Assembly (NCBI GenBank): GCA_039936115.1 | Contig: JBDTIZ010000116.1 | Coordinates: 1 to 34,866 of the forward strand | DNA from: DATIJJ01 sp039936115 | Lineage (GTDB): Bacteria > Pseudomonadota > Gammaproteobacteria > DSM-16500 | Reading direction: 5' to 3' | Length of the DNA stretch: 34,866 nucleotides | Shown: in pieces, positions 32,706-34,866 of the stretch | Layout of the letters: each line of letters opens with the position of its first letter | Position numbering within the stretch: the stretch's first letter is position 1 | Made by a program: the position numbers and the translations under genes | The notes under the pieces: model-generated | What the model was told of the DNA's origin: nothing | Seen by the model: the letters and a program-made list of their open reading frames with translations, nothing else | The model's database searches: none

Positions 32706-33968
32706 ATGGATAAATTAATCATACGCGGCAATGTTCCCTTGAATGGCGAAATTCGTATCTCCGGTGCGAAAAATGCTGCATTACCGATTCTAACCGCGGC
32801 ACTTTTAACCGCAGCGCCAGTGCGTATTTGTAATATCCCCCATTTGCATGACGTCACAACGACGATGAGCTTACTCGGCCAAATGGGTGTTCATTTGACT
32901 CTGGATGAACGCTCCAATGTTGAAGTCGATGCGAGTAGCCTGCACTCTTTTCACGCACCCTATGAACTCGTTCGCACGATGCGTGCCTCGATTTTGGTAT
33001 TAGGTCCTTTGCTCGGTCGTTTTGGTGAAGCCGATGTTTCGCTGCCTGGCGGTTGTGCAATTGGCACGCGTCCAGTCGATCAGCATTTAAAAGGCATGCA
33101 AGCCATGGGTGCTGAGATTCGTGTTGAAAATGGTTATATCAAAGCGAAAACGAAAAAGCGCTTACAAGGCGCAACCATTGCCATGGATTTAGTGACTGTT
33201 ACCGGCACTGAAAATATTATGATGGCGGCAGTTTTGGCTGAAGGACAAACTGTTATTCTAAATGCGGCACGTGAACCTGAAGTAGAAGACTTAGCGAATT
33301 TCTTAAATACCTTAGGCGCAAAAATTAGTGGCGCTGGAACATCGACTATTATCATCGATGGTGTTGATGAATTATCTGGCGGCAGTTACCAAGTAATGCC
33401 AGATCGTATTGAAACGGGCACGTATTTAACCGCTGCCGCTATTACTCGCGGCAAAATAAAACTAAAAAATACTCGTCCTGATTTACTCGAATCGGTTCTG
33501 ACGAAATTATCAGAAGCGGGTGCTTATATTGAAACAGGACCTGACTGGATTAGCTTAGACATGTGCGGCAATCGTCCGCGCGCAGTCAATGTCGGCACAG
33601 CGCCTTATCCTGCTTTTCCGACTGACATGCAAGCACAGATTATGGCGATGAATTGTGTGGCTGAAGGTACTGGCATTATCACAGAAAACGTTTTCGAAAA
33701 TCGTTTTATGCACGTGCAAGAATTACTTCGTATGGGCGCTCGAATTGCGTTGAAGGGCAACACTGCAATTTGTACCGGTGTTGAAAGTTTACAAGGTGCA
33801 CCAACTATGGCAACTGATCTACGTGCTTCCGCAAGTTTAGTGTTAGCGGGACTTGCCGCAGTGGGTGAAACAAGTATTGATCGCATTTATCATATTGATC
33901 GCGGCTACGAATGTATTGAAGAAAAATTATCGCAATTAGGTGCGCGTATTCATCGCGTGCCAAACTAG
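32706..33968 (+). CDS. murA: UDP-N-acetylglucosamine 1-carboxyvinyltransferase
   Basis: MurA adds enolpyruvate from PEP to UDP-GlcNAc, the first committed step of peptidoglycan synthesis in the cytosol. The 420-aa protein (E. coli 419) starts with the GNVPLNGEIRISGAKNAALP block (8-27; K22 and N23 are active-site residues). The catalytic Cys117 lies in SLPGGCAIGTRPVDQHLKG, so it is the fosfomycin-sensitive Cys form, and the base Asp305 lies in YPAFPTDMQAQ. It ends with HIDRGYECIEEKL. The SD is weak. It follows ibaG by 88 nt. Confidence 0.97.
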   Translation: MDKLIIRGNVPLNGEIRISGAKNAALPILTAALLTAAPVRICNIPHLHDVTTTMSLLGQMGVHLTLDERSNVEVDASSLHSFHAPYELVRTMRASILVLGPLLGRFGEADVSLPGGCAIGTRPVDQHLKGMQAMGAEIRVENGYIKAKTKKRLQGATIAMDLVTVTGTENIMMAAVLAEGQTVILNAAREPEVEDLANFLNTLGAKISGAGTSTIIIDGVDELSGGSYQVMPDRIETGTYLTAAAITRGKIKLKNTRPDLLESVLTKLSEAGAYIETGPDWISLDMCGNRPRAVNVGTAPYPAFPTDMQAQIMAMNCVAEGTGIITENVFENRFMHVQELLRMGARIALKGNTAICTGVESLQGAPTMATDLRASASLVLAGLAAVGETSIDRIYHIDRGYECIEEKLSQLGARIHRVPN

Positions 33969-33983
33969 TTTTATCGAATTTGG

Positions 33984-34012
33984 TCGGGGCAAACTTATCT
34001 AATCGCCCCGCC
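33984..34012 (+). terminator. GC-rich hairpin after murA
   Basis: CGGGGC and GCCCCG flank AAACTTATCTAATC just after the murA stop. The sequence also looks like a degenerate half copy of repeat family B (GGGGC-AAC-TAT...TCGCCC). No T-run follows, so termination is only inferred. Confidence 0.4.
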
Positions 34013-34033
34013 AAACAAAAAGGAATATTCTTA

Positions 34034-34606
34034 ATGTTAAAACGGATAGCTATTTTACTCTGTGTTTTCAGCAGCGCTTTACACGCAGCCAATCAAAGTG
34101 ATCTCGATAAAATCGCGAAACTCAACAAAAAAGCAGCGGCCAAAGGATTAGACTTATCCAATACGGACTTGCGAGCTTACCAATTTAATACCGACAAAGT
34201 AGATTTGCGAAATGCGAATTTATCCCACTCGAATTTAGCACGCATTGATTTTAAAAAAATGAATTTAACGGGTGCTGATTTAAGTTATTCCAATCTGCAA
34301 AACGCTAATTTGAATGATGCCGACTTAACGAATGCTAATCTTGAACATGCTGATTTAAGTAATGCAACATTAGACCGAGCCAACTTATCTAACGCTAGAT
34401 TAGTATTTTCTTCGCTCACAGGGGCAAGTCTACAACTGGCAAATTTAAACAGCGCCAATTTCACTTGTGCTAATTTTAATAATGCCAATCTAACCAAAGC
34501 TATTTTTTCGCAGGCGAATATTTCTAGTGCGACATTTATTAATACAGTGACGACGGATATTTTAAATTATGATTCTGTGACGGATGAGCGAGTTGGGTGT
34601 AACTAG
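34034..34606 (+). CDS. Exported pentapeptide-repeat protein
   Basis: A 190-aa protein with a typical signal peptide (MLKRIAILLCVFSSALHAA, cleavage after about 19), then a short helical linker and roughly 25 pentapeptide repeats of the A(D/N)LXX type from about residue 38 to 175 (for example LTGADLSYSNLQNANLNDAD). These build a right-handed quadrilateral beta-helix. The C-terminus (about 175-190) is not repetitive and has a single Cys near the end. The export signal points to a periplasmic or secreted role, unlike the cytosolic Qnr-type gyrase protectors. AAGGA precedes the ATG at 34034; an earlier frame start at 33980 falls in the hairpin and is rejected. Confidence 0.85.
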   Translation: MLKRIAILLCVFSSALHAANQSDLDKIAKLNKKAAAKGLDLSNTDLRAYQFNTDKVDLRNANLSHSNLARIDFKKMNLTGADLSYSNLQNANLNDADLTNANLEHADLSNATLDRANLSNARLVFSSLTGASLQLANLNSANFTCANFNNANLTKAIFSQANISSATFINTVTTDILNYDSVTDERVGCN

Positions 34607-34645
34607 CGATTTGAACTACTCTCATTTCTACAAATCAAAACGTAA

Positions 34646-34750
34646 GCCAAGTTGACTGGATCCCGCGGACAAGCCGCGGGACGACGGCTTTCATAGAATG
34701 TGATGATATAGAAATAATAACATCTCCTCCGTCGTCGTCCCGCGGCTTGT
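34646..34750. repeat. Palindromic repeat, family A, copy 2 (right arm truncated)
   Basis: The left arm (34646-34688) begins GCCAAGTTGACTGGATCCCG and ends GACGACGGC. Its inverse is found only for the inner part (34731-34750, 19 of 20 matching) and stops abruptly after GCGGCTTGT. The missing outer 23 nt are replaced by IS-like sequence from 34751. This supports an insertion or deletion inside the repeat. Confidence 0.82.
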
Positions 34751-34866
34751 GTATGAACCGGGGACATAGTTTACACCTGTCCGGGAACATGGTTTACACT
34801 TTCAGTTAATATAGAGTGGCCTATCCTAGGTCACTCGTCTGGACTTTTTGTCTGCCTAAATATAAC
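34751..34866 (-). mobile_element. Probable insertion-sequence end (IS481-like), continuing beyond the window
   Basis: From the break at 34751, two related subterminal blocks follow 23 nt apart: CCGGGGACATAGTTTACAC (34758-34776) and CCGGGAACATGGTTTACAC (34781-34799). Terminal regions with repeated GTTTACA/TGTCCC motifs are typical of IS481-family elements; the family name is from memory. A minus-strand open frame enters from the right edge and ends at a TAG (34823-34821), possibly the transposase C-terminus, but it is too short to identify. Confidence 0.6.

Noticed and set aside
1..34866. tRNA, rRNA or riboswitch genes
   Set aside because: No cloverleaf with a GTTC-type T arm and no known riboswitch core was recognised in the gaps; a covariance-model scan would be decisive.

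Overview
The window looks like a chromosomal segment of an AT-rich gammaproteobacterium (about 40% G+C by eye). The gene set and local order (ruvAB-ybgC-tolQRA; DUF502-aspS-yebC-ruvC; prfB-lysS; aceE-aceF-lpdA; ampD-ampE; ibaG-murA) are gammaproteobacterial. The low G+C and the many short palindromic intergenic repeats would suit the Legionellales/Coxiellaceae neighbourhood, but that placement is an inference. There is no tRNA, rRNA, CRISPR array or intact prophage.

Layout. 1-633: start of a membrane-anchored GGDEF (AGDEF) protein running off the left edge. 634-1252: gene-poor gap with a possible gene remnant and a small palindrome. 1253-5373: tight minus-strand operon ruvA-ruvB-ybgC-tolQ-tolR-tolA (4-nt ATGA overlaps or gaps of 3-6 nt). 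5477-5989: yqhA-like membrane gene on the plus strand, separated from the convergent ruvC by a long palindrome. 6164-10449: minus-strand fmdB-like, DUF502, aspS, yebC, ruvC. 10642-12429: ABC exporter. 12651-14091: plus-strand SDR and wrbA-like pair. 14289-16354: two type IV pilin-like genes flanking a glycosyltransferase. 16534-20756: prfC, prfB (with the programmed +1 frameshift) and lysS. 21135-21575: rimI. 21691-27147: pyruvate dehydrogenase complex. 27381-31583: ampD, ampE, a BtuF-like binding protein and a YejM-like sulfatase-fold membrane protein. 31735-34606: an unrecognised 141-aa protein, ibaG, murA and an exported pentapeptide-repeat protein. The last ~115 bp look like the end of an insertion sequence that has cut into a palindromic repeat.

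Most genes are housekeeping: Holliday-junction processing (RuvABC), envelope integrity (TolQRA, MurA, AmpD/E, YejM-like), translation (AspRS, LysRS, RF2, RF3, RimI), and entry of pyruvate into the TCA cycle. No gene cassette resembling a new defence or metabolic system is visible. The unusual content is mainly between the genes: at least four unrelated families of palindromic repeats occupy many of the larger gaps, two loci show a palindrome whose right end has been reiterated as a short tandem array, and one palindrome is split by a probable IS481-like end. Among the proteins, the points of interest are an AspRS with the residues of a non-discriminating enzyme, a YejM homologue that keeps an intact sulfatase-type metal motif, and adjacency of the RF3 and RF2 genes.
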